Shown piece after piece: positions 17,668 through 25,784 of a DNA stretch of 64,000 nt. The notes under the pieces are model-generated. The model saw only the letters and a list, made by a program, of their open reading frames with translations, was not told the origin of the DNA and did no database searches. A program made the position numbers and the translations under genes. Position 1 is the first letter of the stretch, and the number at the start of each line of letters is the position of its first letter. This DNA is from Bacteroidota bacterium. Lineage in GTDB: Bacteria > Bacteroidota > Bacteroidia > Chitinophagales > Chitinophagaceae. Location: assembly GCA_023423405.1 (NCBI GenBank), contig JAFAFR010000008.1, positions 248,001 to 312,000 on the forward strand. Direction: 5' to 3'.

Positions 17668-18723
17668 TTAATTCAGTTTGGCGTTCTGGAACTGGTACAG
17701 GGTTTCGTCTTCCTTGAGGCGCAGCTCCCATTTCCAGGCGGTGTCCATCATGTTGTCGAGGTTGTAGCGGATATCCCAGCCCAGTTCTTTTACGGCGTAC
17801 TCATTGTTGGCATAGATGGCGATCACATCTCCCGGGCGGCGCGGACCGATCACATAGTTCAGTTTAACGCCGCTTACCCTTTCAAAAGCGTGAATGGCTT
17901 CCAGCACCGTTACGCCGTTGCCGGTTCCGAGGTTGAACACTTCGCAGAACTTAAGGGTTTTGCCCTTGATCAGGTATTCGAGCGAAAGCGTATGTGCATG
18001 GGCGATATCCGACACGTGTATGAAATCGCGCAGGCAGGATCCGTCGCGGGTATCGTAGTCGTCGCCGAAAACGGTCATCTGCGGCAGTTTGCCGATGGCT
18101 GTTTGGGTAATGGCGGGAACCAGGTTGGCGGGTTTGCCGATGGGCAATTCGCCGATCTCAATGCTGGGGTGTGCGCCCACGGGGTTAAAATATCGCAGCA
18201 GGATGCACTGCGTGGGATTCACTTTCGAAAACTCGTTGATGATTTGTTCTCCCATTTGCTTGGTATACCCGTAGGGCGATTCCGCCGGCTTGGGAGGCGT
18301 GCTTTCCGTTACCGGGATGTGATCGGGATTGCCGTAGACCGTGCAGGAAGAAGAGAAAACGAAATAAGGCACTTTGAATTCCTGCACGCATTTCAGCAGG
18401 TTGAGCAGGCTGTTGAGGTTGTTCTCAAAATACATGATGGGATGGCTCACCGATTCGCCTACCGATTTGTAAGCGGCGAAATGAATGATGCCCGTGATGT
18501 CTTCATTTTCCTGGAATATGGCATAGGTGTCGTCGAAATTGCAGAGATCCACTTTGTAGTTTTTGATCTTGCGGCCCGTGATCTTTTCAACCCCTTCCAG
18601 GATATGCGGCGTGGAGCGGGAATTATTGTCCACCGAGATCACGTCAAACCCGTTCTCCACGAGGTCGACCAGTGTATGTGATCCGATGTAACCACATCCT
18701 CCTGTTACAAGAATCTTACTCAT
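17668..18723 (-). CDS. galE: UDP-glucose 4-epimerase
   Basis: GalE interconverts UDP-glucose and UDP-galactose using bound NAD. The 351-residue protein opens with the Rossmann motif GGCGYIGSHT and has the catalytic YGYTK (YxxxK) preceded by FSSSCTVYG. The C-terminal region contains RRPGDVIAIYAN, which contacts the sugar nucleotide. Length is normal. It begins 1 base after the rfbA stop, so the two form a nucleotide-sugar pair that probably feeds capsule, glycan or O-antigen synthesis. Some relatives act on N-acetylated sugars, which cannot be excluded. Confidence 0.94.
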   Translation of the reverse strand: MSKILVTGGCGYIGSHTLVDLVENGFDVISVDNNSRSTPHILEGVEKITGRKIKNYKVDLCNFDDTYAIFQENEDITGIIHFAAYKSVGESVSHPIMYFENNLNSLLNLLKCVQEFKVPYFVFSSSCTVYGNPDHIPVTESTPPKPAESPYGYTKQMGEQIINEFSKVNPTQCILLRYFNPVGAHPSIEIGELPIGKPANLVPAITQTAIGKLPQMTVFGDDYDTRDGSCLRDFIHVSDIAHAHTLSLEYLIKGKTLKFCEVFNLGTGNGVTVLEAIHAFERVSGVKLNYVIGPRRPGDVIAIYANNEYAVKELGWDIRYNLDNMMDTAWKWELRLKEDETLYQFQNAKLN

Positions 18724-18724
18724 T

Positions 18725-19594
18725 TTATTGCTGTTGTTTTAGTAGTCCGGTCAGGTATTGTCCATAGCCGCTTTTCAGCAGTGGTTGGGCAATGGCTTCC
18801 AATTGGGTATTGCTGATGAATCCTTTTCTCCAGGCGATCTCTTCGATGCAGGCGATCTTGATGCCCTGCCGCTGTTCTATCACCTGCACAAATTGTGAGG
18901 CCTGCATGAGGGAATCAAAGGTGCCGGTATCGAGCCAGGCCGTGCCGCGGTCCATGATCGATACCTTGAGTTTTCCTCTGTTCAGGTACTCCCTGTTTAC
19001 GTCTGTGATTTCGTATTCGCCGCGCGGACTGGGTTTCAGGTCGCGCGCAATTTGTATTACTTCGTTGTCGTAAAAATAGAGTCCCGGTACGGCGTAGTTA
19101 CTTTTGGGAGACTGTGGTTTTTCTTCAATCGACAAAGCCCTGTTCTGCGCATCGAATTCCACCACACCATAGCGTTCGGGGTCGCTCACGCGGTAGGCAT
19201 ATACAATGCCGCCGTCGGGGTCGGTGTTTTTGGAAAGCTGTTCTCCCAGGCCGGTGCCGTAGAAAATATTATCACCCAGTACCAGGGCCACTTTTTCCTT
19301 GCCGATAAAGGGTGCGCCAATCACGAAAGCCTGCGCCAGTCCATTGGGTACGGGCTGTTCGGCATACTGGATATCGAGACCTAGCTGTTTGCCGTCGCCC
19401 AGTAATTTTTTAAAAAGCGGAAGATCGTGTGGGGTGCTGATGATAAGGATTTCACGGATACCGGCCAGCAGGAGGGTGGAAAGCGGGTAGTAGATCATGG
19501 GCTTGTCGTACACCGGCATGATCTGTTTGCTGATGGCATAGGTAATAGGATGTAAACGGGTCCCGGAACCTCCGGCCAGAATGATTCCCTTCAT
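18725..19594 (-). CDS. rfbA: Glucose-1-phosphate thymidylyltransferase
   Basis: RfbA makes dTDP-glucose from glucose 1-phosphate and dTTP, the first step to dTDP-rhamnose and related deoxysugars. The 289-residue protein has the nucleotidyltransferase signature GGSGTRLHPITYAISKQ at the N-terminus, LVLGDNIFYG (metal-binding Asp), SIEEKPQSPKSNYAVPGLYFYD and AWLDTGTFDSL. All are in the expected order and the length matches RmlA enzymes. rfbB, rfbC and rfbD are absent from the window. The gene heads a minus-strand run that continues through galE and transketolase. Confidence 0.95.
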   Translation of the reverse strand: MKGIILAGGSGTRLHPITYAISKQIMPVYDKPMIYYPLSTLLLAGIREILIISTPHDLPLFKKLLGDGKQLGLDIQYAEQPVPNGLAQAFVIGAPFIGKEKVALVLGDNIFYGTGLGEQLSKNTDPDGGIVYAYRVSDPERYGVVEFDAQNRALSIEEKPQSPKSNYAVPGLYFYDNEVIQIARDLKPSPRGEYEITDVNREYLNRGKLKVSIMDRGTAWLDTGTFDSLMQASQFVQVIEQRQGIKIACIEEIAWRKGFISNTQLEAIAQPLLKSGYGQYLTGLLKQQQ

Positions 19595-19680
19595 GTTTCT
19601 TTAATGATTGCACAAGATAGGCAAAAGCTATGAACTGAGCGGGGTATGATCGGAAATGGGCGGGCCTTTCTGCAGCAGGA

Positions 19681-20718
19681 TCAGAGGAAAAGTTTCATGA
19701 TATAATAGATCACGGCGGCGAAAAGGGCGCTCACGGGAATGGTCAGGATCCAGGCCCAGAGCAGGTTGATGGTAACGCCCCAGCGTACAGCCGAAAGCCT
19801 TTTGGTAGCACCCACGCCAATGATGGCGCCCGTAATGGTATGGGTGGTACTTACCGGGATGGCCAGGTGTTCGGTGAGGTAAAGGGTTGCAGCGCCTGCG
19901 GTTTCGGCCGCCACGCCTTCCAGCGGCGTCACTTTGGTGATGCGGGTACCCATGGTTTTTACGATCTTCCAGCCCCCGCTCAGCGTGCCCAGGCCAATGG
20001 CAGTAAAGCTGGCCAGCGGCACCCACCAGTATATATTTACGAAGCTGTTGAAGTCCATCTGGTTGCCCTTCATTTTTTCATGGAAGATAATGGCCGCGCC
20101 GATGATACCCATTACTTTCTGCGCATCGTTGCCGCCATGCCCGAGGCTGAAAAGCGCCGAGGATACGAGCTGCAGCCGCCGGAACCATTTGTCGGCCTTG
20201 TGTGGCTGGGCCCTTCGGCATATATTCAATATGATGACCGTAATAATATAGGCGATGATCATACCGATCAGGGGCGCCAGGAAAATAAACAGGAAGGTGG
20301 GGATCACTTTGCCATAGTTGATCACCTGGTGACCATTGGCCGAGAGCCCGCCCGCATGCGCCAGCGCAGCTCCCAGAAACCCACCCATAAGGGTATGCGA
20401 AGAACTGGAAGGAATGCCGAACCACCAGGTGATCAGGTTCCAGGAGATGGCGGCGATCAGTCCCGCAAACACAACGTGCAGGTTGATGAAATCTTCATTC
20501 ACCCATTTTGCTACCGTATTACCGATCTTGAATTCGCCGATCCAGTATTTCGAAATAAAGAAGGCGGCGAAATTGAAGAAAGCTGCCCAGAGCACGGCCT
20601 GGAAGGGCGTCAGCACCTTGGTGGAAACAATGGTGGCAATGGAGTTGGCGGCGTCGTGGAAGCCGTTGATATAATCGAATACCAGGGCCAGTATGATGAT
20701 GATTACAAGGAAGGTCAT
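19681..20718 (-). CDS. pit: Inorganic phosphate transporter, Pit family
   Basis: This low-affinity phosphate (probably metal-phosphate) symporter of the inner membrane has 345 residues and about ten hydrophobic segments. The duplicated family signatures are clear: GFHDAANSIATIVSTK near the N-terminus and GHGGNDAQKVMGI in the middle. GIPSSSSHTLMGG and IPVSTTHTITGAI are the matching half-repeats. It lies 36 bases after a DUF47 gene on the same strand, a standard pairing in which the DUF47 protein modulates Pit. It opens a 10-kb stretch of phosphate-linked genes. Confidence 0.95.
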   Translation of the reverse strand: MTFLVIIIILALVFDYINGFHDAANSIATIVSTKVLTPFQAVLWAAFFNFAAFFISKYWIGEFKIGNTVAKWVNEDFINLHVVFAGLIAAISWNLITWWFGIPSSSSHTLMGGFLGAALAHAGGLSANGHQVINYGKVIPTFLFIFLAPLIGMIIAYIITVIILNICRRAQPHKADKWFRRLQLVSSALFSLGHGGNDAQKVMGIIGAAIIFHEKMKGNQMDFNSFVNIYWWVPLASFTAIGLGTLSGGWKIVKTMGTRITKVTPLEGVAAETAGAATLYLTEHLAIPVSTTHTITGAIIGVGATKRLSAVRWGVTINLLWAWILTIPVSALFAAVIYYIMKLFL

Positions 20719-20754
20719 TAGTGCCGGATGGGTATTGAGAAAGGTTGTTTGACG

Positions 20755-21402
20755 CTATGCATACTTGATGATGATGCTTTCGATCACATTGGCTGCATCC
20801 TCACACTTATCGGTCACGATCTCCATTACCTGGTAGATCTCGCGCTTCTTGATCACTTCCTTGGCATCGGGTTCGGTTTCAAAAAGCCGGTCGATGCTGA
20901 GGTCAAAAATATCGTCGGCCTGGTTCTCGATGCTGTTCACTTTCACCAGGGCATCGGTCATTTGCCGCATGTTCTTCATGTTGCGCAGTTCCAGCACGGC
21001 ATTGCGGATCTGCTCTGCGCCCTGGTCGATCAAATCGGCCATCTTCTGTATGCCGGGATCGTTGGGGTTTACGCGGTAGAAGTTTATCTTCTTGGCCGAA
21101 GCAAAAATATAGTCGCAGATATCGTCCAGCGAACTGGCAAGGTAGTGGATGTCTTCCCGGTCGAAGGGCGTAATGAAGTTGCGGCCCAGCTCGGTAAAGA
21201 TCTTATGGGTAAGGTCGTCGTTGACGTGTTCGAGGTCTTCCATCCTGGCGATCAGGGCCGCGCGTTTGTCAAAATCGGTTTCGCTGACCACATCTTTCAT
21301 GAGCCGGCCCATTTTGGCTACCGTACCGGCCACTTCTTCAAACAGTGAGTAAAAAACCTTGTCCTTGGGAGTGAATAGTTTCAGGATGGACGATAGCGAC
21401 AT
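20755..21402 (-). CDS. DUF47 (PhoU-like) regulator of phosphate transport
   Basis: This 215-residue all-helical protein belongs to the DUF47 family, distant relatives of PhoU. It starts MSLSSILKLFTPKDKVFYSLFEE and contains the paired segments DLEHVNDDLTHKIFTELGRNFITPFDREDIHYLASSLDDI and SIENQADDIFDLSIDRLFE (shown here in parts: the acidic E-x-x-A-D/D-x-x-x-D metal-binding pattern occurs twice). In bacteria it nearly always sits in front of a Pit transporter, as here. It probably gates or controls that transporter in the cytoplasm; this is inferred from the family. Confidence 0.88.
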   Translation of the reverse strand: MSLSSILKLFTPKDKVFYSLFEEVAGTVAKMGRLMKDVVSETDFDKRAALIARMEDLEHVNDDLTHKIFTELGRNFITPFDREDIHYLASSLDDICDYIFASAKKINFYRVNPNDPGIQKMADLIDQGAEQIRNAVLELRNMKNMRQMTDALVKVNSIENQADDIFDLSIDRLFETEPDAKEVIKKREIYQVMEIVTDKCEDAANVIESIIIKYA

Positions 21403-21416
21403 AGCTGAATTTTGCG

Positions 21417-21424
21417 CAAAAATA
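21417..21424 (-). promoter_or_regulatory. Probable -7 box of the DUF47-pit operon
   Basis: On the minus strand this reads TATTTTTG, matching TAnnTTTG, 15 bases before the DUF47 start. No TTG sits at the right distance upstream, so either a weak promoter or an activator-dependent one is implied. Confidence 0.45.
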
Positions 21425-21461
21425 GATTCTTTCCTTTCCGAATGCCGCTTTTTCCGGTTGA

Positions 21462-21542
21462 TAATAATTCCTTAACATGGAAAGTCCCGCCCTGCCTGGA
21501 TTCCGGAATTACATTTGCCGCCGTTTACAATTCCTTAATATG
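21462..21542 (+). promoter_or_regulatory. Porin upstream region with two TAATAAT/TAACATG-like pairs
   Basis: Two copies of an 18-base pattern occur: TAATAAT at 21462 with TAACATG at 21473, and TTACAAT at 21525 with TAATATG at 21536. In each copy the two 7-base units are 11 bases apart, as in the strong boxes at 22846, 28314 and 48721. A -7-like TACATTTG is at 21510-21517. The fixed 14-base distance from last unit to -7 box is not met here, so binding is possible but the case is much weaker. Confidence 0.35.
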
Positions 21543-22841
21543 TGCCATCTGCAGGTTCCCGGGTGCATCCGGAAGCTATTTTTCTTCCTGTTGGTTTTCC
21601 TGGCCGTGCAACTGCCGGCCCGTTCGCAATTCCTCATGGATATGCTGGATACCAGCAAACTGACCAACAAGAACCTGCTGGGCATCTATGAAAAATACAA
21701 CTACCTGACAATCATAGGGTATATGCAGCCCCAATTCCAGGTGGCCTCGGAAAAAGGGGCGCGTACCTACGCAGGTCCCGATTTTGCACCCAATTCCAAC
21801 AACCGCTTTATGCTGCGCCGGGGCCGTATCCGGTTCGACTATACCCGTTTTAATAAGGATGAAAAAGCCAGCGTTCAGTTCGCTTTCCAGTTCGACGGCA
21901 CGGAACGGGGTGTGAACATCCGCGATTTCTGGGGCCGTGTTTTTGAGAACCGCTGGGAAGTCTTCACCCTGGCCGCAGGCATGTTTGCGCGTCCTTTCGG
22001 GTACGAGGTGAACCTTTCTTCGATCGACCGCGAATCGCCCGAGCGCGGACGCATGTCGCAGACCCTGATGCGCACGGAGCGCGATCTCGGCGCCATGGTA
22101 AGTTTTGAGCCGCGCCGCAAGGGTCACAAATTCGCCTGGCTCAAAGTGGATGCGGGTCTCTTCAACGGGCAGGGACTTACCGGACCTGCCGAGTACGATT
22201 CCTATAAGGACTTCATTATGCGTGCCGGCGTGAAGCCGCAACAGCTTACCCCAAAGATCAAAGCCAGCGCTGCGCTCTCTTTTCTCAACGGCGGCTTCAT
22301 GCAAAGCTCCCAATACATATATAATATGGAGGGTGGCAAAGTGGTGGTGGATTCCAGCACGGCGAATATCGGCAGCAAAGCGCCGCGCCGATATGCCGGC
22401 GCTGATATGCAATGGGAATTCAAACACCCGAAAAGTAAAACGGTGTTTCGGGCAGAATACTGGTTCGGCAAACAAACCTCGCTCGCGCTGATCAGCGAAA
22501 CACCCGGCGGACTGCCCCCGGAACCACTCTATACCCGTCCCTTTAACGGTGCATTTTTTTACCTGCTCCATACCATCGGTCACAACCAGTTTGTGGTGAA
22601 GTACGATTGGTACGATCCCAATACACAGGTAAGCGGAAAAGACATTAAGGCAGAAAACGGTTTCCATCCTGCTGATATTAAATACAATACCCTGGGGCTC
22701 GGTTACCTGAATTACATCAATACCAACCTGAAAGCCGTGCTGTGGTACGACATCGTTACCAATGAAGCAAGTTCGCTTCCCGGGTACACCCACGACCTGA
22801 GCGATAACGTACTCACCCTGCGCCTCCAGTTCCGGTTTTAG
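21540..22841 (+). CDS. Outer membrane porin, phosphate-selective OprO/OprP type
   Basis: This 433-residue porin has a signal peptide (LFFFLLVFLAVQLPARSQ) followed by a 16-strand-type barrel of the OprO/OprP family. Family-like features are the start of the barrel (GYMQPQFQV), RRGRIRFDYTRF and the loop with EVNLSSIDRESPERGRMSQ. It ends LRLQFRF with a C-terminal Phe, the outer membrane insertion signal. The upstream in-frame ATG at 21477 would precede the promoter box, so I chose the ATG at 21540. Anion or phosphate passage is inferred from the family and from its place between Pit/DUF47 and the PhoR/PhoB-like pair. Confidence 0.85.
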   Translation: MCHLQVPGCIRKLFFFLLVFLAVQLPARSQFLMDMLDTSKLTNKNLLGIYEKYNYLTIIGYMQPQFQVASEKGARTYAGPDFAPNSNNRFMLRRGRIRFDYTRFNKDEKASVQFAFQFDGTERGVNIRDFWGRVFENRWEVFTLAAGMFARPFGYEVNLSSIDRESPERGRMSQTLMRTERDLGAMVSFEPRRKGHKFAWLKVDAGLFNGQGLTGPAEYDSYKDFIMRAGVKPQQLTPKIKASAALSFLNGGFMQSSQYIYNMEGGKVVVDSSTANIGSKAPRRYAGADMQWEFKHPKSKTVFRAEYWFGKQTSLALISETPGGLPPEPLYTRPFNGAFFYLLHTIGHNQFVVKYDWYDPNTQVSGKDIKAENGFHPADIKYNTLGLGYLNYINTNLKAVLWYDIVTNEASSLPGYTHDLSDNVLTLRLQFRF

Positions 22842-22845
22842 CGGG

Positions 22846-22922
22846 TAACATTGTGATAACATTACCGTCACAATTCCTTCATCCGGCAATAACAGGCTGT
22901 TAACATTGCGCCGGTAGTTTTG
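22846..22922 (+). promoter_or_regulatory. Six-unit Pho-box-like array with -7 box
   Basis: Six 7-base units start exactly every 11 bases: TAACATT at 22846, TAACATT at 22857, TCACAAT at 22868, TCATCCG at 22879, TAACAGG at 22890 and TAACATT at 22901. After a 7-base gap the -7 box TAGTTTTG lies at 22915-22922. There is no -33 TTG, as expected for an activated promoter. OmpR/PhoB-family regulators bind tandem repeats with an 11-base period, and a member is encoded at 29518-30204. The array begins 5 bases after the porin stop and would drive the TonB receptor at 22945. Confidence 0.75.
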
Positions 22923-22944
22923 CGTCCAATTAAAGAATTTAGTA

Positions 22945-25770
22945 GTGCGCAAAAAACACCTGTTACTGCTGGGCTTTTTCTTTCTAACCTTGCTGGAGCT
23001 TTCTGCCCAGACAAGGATCCGGCTCAGCGGAAAAGTCATCAACTCCAGGAATGAAGCCGTACCCGGCGCAACAGTTACCGTTGAAGGCAGCAGCCTCAGA
23101 ACCGCTGCCGATGTGGAAGGCCGTTTTTTACTTTCTCTTGAAGCCGGTAAGAAATACACCCTCAAAATCTCCAGCGCCGGTTATGCGGCCAAATCGCTCG
23201 AAGATGTGGAGCCGAAAGCGGGAGAGGACAACATCATCACCGTTGTGCTCGAAAACAAATCGGAGCTGGGCGAAGTGGTGGTAAGAAGTTCGGTAAGAAA
23301 AGAGACCACCAGCGCGCTGATCAACCTGCAGCGCAACAATACAGCCGTATCGAGCGGCATCGCTGCCGACCTCATTCGCCGTACGCCCGACCGTACCACC
23401 GGCGAAGTGCTGAAACGCGTCAGCGGCGCCAGTATCCAGGACAACAAGTTTGTAATCGTACGCGGCCTGAGCGACCGTTACAACGCCGCTTTCATCAACA
23501 ACTCGCAGCTTCCTTCGAGTGAGCCCGACCGTAAGGCCTTCTCCTTCGATGTGATCCCGGCCAATATGATTGATAACATCATCATCAATAAAACTGCCAC
23601 GCCGGAACTGACGGGCGAATTCGCCGGCGGTCTTATACAGGTGCAAACCAAGGATGTGCCCACCAAGAATTTCCTATCGCTGGGGGTACAGTTCGGGTTT
23701 AACACCGGATCGGTGTTTAAGGATTTTACCAGCAACCCGCGCAACAGCCTGGACTGGCTGGGTTTCGACGACGGCACGCGTAAATTCCCTTCCGCCTTCC
23801 CCGCCACGCCGCAGGAATACCGCTCACTGCCTGTATCGGGACAAATAGAAAAGTCGCAGCTCCTTAACGATGAGGTATATGCGCAGAAGACCACCAATGC
23901 ACGGCCTTCGCAGCATTATAGCCTGGCCTATGGCTCCGCCAAAGTATTGAAGAACGACGCCAAGATTGGGATCATCGCTTCAGTGCTCTACCGCAATACC
24001 ATGCTGAAATACGACGTGGAAAGGCAGTTGCTGCAAACCGACGGTGTACCGATCTTCCAGGTTACGGATAACCAGAACCGTTACCAATCCAATATCGGCG
24101 CACTGGTGAATATTACTTATTCTCAGAAGAACAATAAGATCTCGTTCAAGAACATCTATAACCGCTTTTTCGACGATAATTTCTTTACCCGTACCGGGCA
24201 CAATTCCAACCGGAACCAGGATATACAGTTCTATTCTTCTTTCCTGAACCAGCGCAGCTTTTACAGCGGCCAGTTGGAAGGCGATCACCAGCTTCGTCCG
24301 GCTAAAATGAAATTCCGCTGGAATGCGGGCTATTCGCTGGTGACCCGCTCCCAGCCTGATCTTCGCACACAACAATACGCGCAGGCGATAGACGCGCCGG
24401 CTTATGAGATCGATCCCGACGATACCCGCCGTTTCTGGAGCGACCTGCAGGACCATACTGTAACCGCTTCTGCCGCGCTGACCATTCCGTTTACAATGTT
24501 CGGCGAAAAACAGAACTTCAAAGCCGGTGGTTCCACCATCATCCGTTTCCGGAATTTCGAAAGCCGCATCTTCCGTTACGTGGAAACCAACCAGGCGAAA
24601 TTCGACCAGTCGCTGGCTACCCTTCCCTATGACCAGATCTTCAAAAAGAACAACATCAGCGAAACAGGTTTTGTGCTGGACGATTTTACCAACAACCAGG
24701 ACAAATACTTTGGCATCTCCACCAATAATGCGGGCTTCGCGATGTTCGACAACAAGCTGAGTGAAAAAGTGCGTCTTGTATGGGGTGCGCGCCTGGAATT
24801 TTTCGAACAATACCTGACCACCAAAAACCAGGAAGCCAAACGGGTGAACATAGATTCCGAAACCTGGGATTTCCTTCCTTCAGTCAACCTTACCTGGTCG
24901 CTCAATACGAAAAACAATATCCGGTTTGCGGCCTTCCAAACCGTTGCCCGTCCTGAGTTTCGCGAGATTGCGCCCTTCGCCTTCTACGATTATGAAGCCA
25001 ACTACGGCATCGTGGGCAATCCCGACCTGAAACGCACCAAGATCAACAACTTCGACATCCGTTACGAGATCTACCCTGCTGCCGGCGAAAACTTTTCGAT
25101 CGGCGCCTTTTACAAGAATTTCGTGAATCCCATCGAGTTTCGCCTTGATCCCGGATCCAACGCCGACCGTCGCCAGTACTTCTACCAGAATGCCAGCGAT
25201 GCCAATACCTATGGCGCCGAACTGGAAGTGCGCAAGAACCTGGGATTCCTGTCGCAAGCAAGCAACTGGCTGAACAATATGACGGTATTCGGCAACATCA
25301 CTTACCTGTTTTCCGATGTAAGTTTCCCGGATGAAACTTCCGGACAACCCATCAACAGCAACCGGCCCATACAGGGGCAATCGCCCTACCTCGTGAACGC
25401 CGGCCTGCAGTACAACTCCGACAAGAGTTTCAGTGCAACCCTTCTCTACAATATCATCGGGCCGAGGCTGGCGCTGGTGGGAAGTACACCTACGAAGAAC
25501 AGCAATGGCGAGTTCAGCCAGGAGTTTCCTGATATCTATGAGAAGCCCCGCAACCTGCTCGATTTCCAGCTCGCAAAAAAAGTGATGGACCGAAAGGGAG
25601 AAGTAAAACTCACTTTCAGCGACCTGCTTAATAATCCTATTACACTGTACGAGAACCGCAGTGGCAGCAAAGAATTTAATGGCGAGGACCGGGTGTTCAG
25701 CAAGTATCGTCCGGGTACTACCATTACCATCGGATTCACTTATGATTTTGAATTAAAAAAACGCAAATAA
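22945..25770 (+). CDS. TonB-dependent outer membrane receptor, probably phosphate-regulated
   Basis: This 941-residue receptor has a signal peptide (residues 1-21), a carboxypeptidase-like domain (about 25-105, RIRLSGKVINSRNEAVPGATV), a plug domain (about 130-235, with IVRGLSDRYNAAFINN and TPELTGEFAGGLIQVQTKD) and a large 22-strand barrel. It starts with GTG; no in-frame ATG fits. The plug shape RGLSDRYN resembles receptors paired with beta-helix lipoproteins instead of SusD. The next gene, 14 bases on, is such a lipoprotein. The substrate is unknown. The Pho-box-like array in front and the neighbouring phosphate genes suggest uptake of a phosphorus source such as a phosphoester, which is inference. 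Confidence 0.93.
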   Translation: MRKKHLLLLGFFFLTLLELSAQTRIRLSGKVINSRNEAVPGATVTVEGSSLRTAADVEGRFLLSLEAGKKYTLKISSAGYAAKSLEDVEPKAGEDNIITVVLENKSELGEVVVRSSVRKETTSALINLQRNNTAVSSGIAADLIRRTPDRTTGEVLKRVSGASIQDNKFVIVRGLSDRYNAAFINNSQLPSSEPDRKAFSFDVIPANMIDNIIINKTATPELTGEFAGGLIQVQTKDVPTKNFLSLGVQFGFNTGSVFKDFTSNPRNSLDWLGFDDGTRKFPSAFPATPQEYRSLPVSGQIEKSQLLNDEVYAQKTTNARPSQHYSLAYGSAKVLKNDAKIGIIASVLYRNTMLKYDVERQLLQTDGVPIFQVTDNQNRYQSNIGALVNITYSQKNNKISFKNIYNRFFDDNFFTRTGHNSNRNQDIQFYSSFLNQRSFYSGQLEGDHQLRPAKMKFRWNAGYSLVTRSQPDLRTQQYAQAIDAPAYEIDPDDTRRFWSDLQDHTVTASAALTIPFTMFGEKQNFKAGGSTIIRFRNFESRIFRYVETNQAKFDQSLATLPYDQIFKKNNISETGFVLDDFTNNQDKYFGISTNNAGFAMFDNKLSEKVRLVWGARLEFFEQYLTTKNQEAKRVNIDSETWDFLPSVNLTWSLNTKNNIRFAAFQTVARPEFREIAPFAFYDYEANYGIVGNPDLKRTKINNFDIRYEIYPAAGENFSIGAFYKNFVNPIEFRLDPGSNADRRQYFYQNASDANTYGAELEVRKNLGFLSQASNWLNNMTVFGNITYLFSDVSFPDETSGQPINSNRPIQGQSPYLVNAGLQYNSDKSFSATLLYNIIGPRLALVGSTPTKNSNGEFSQEFPDIYEKPRNLLDFQLAKKVMDRKGEVKLTFSDLLNNPITLYENRSGSKEFNGEDRVFSKYRPGTTITIGFTYDFELKKRK

Positions 25771-25784
25771 ACAAACAGACAGAT

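Noticed and set aside
21510..21517. TACATTTG as part of a full Pho-type porin promoter
   Set aside because: The distance to the nearby TAAC-type units does not fit the 14-base rule of the three clear arrays, and no TTG is at 19-20 bases.
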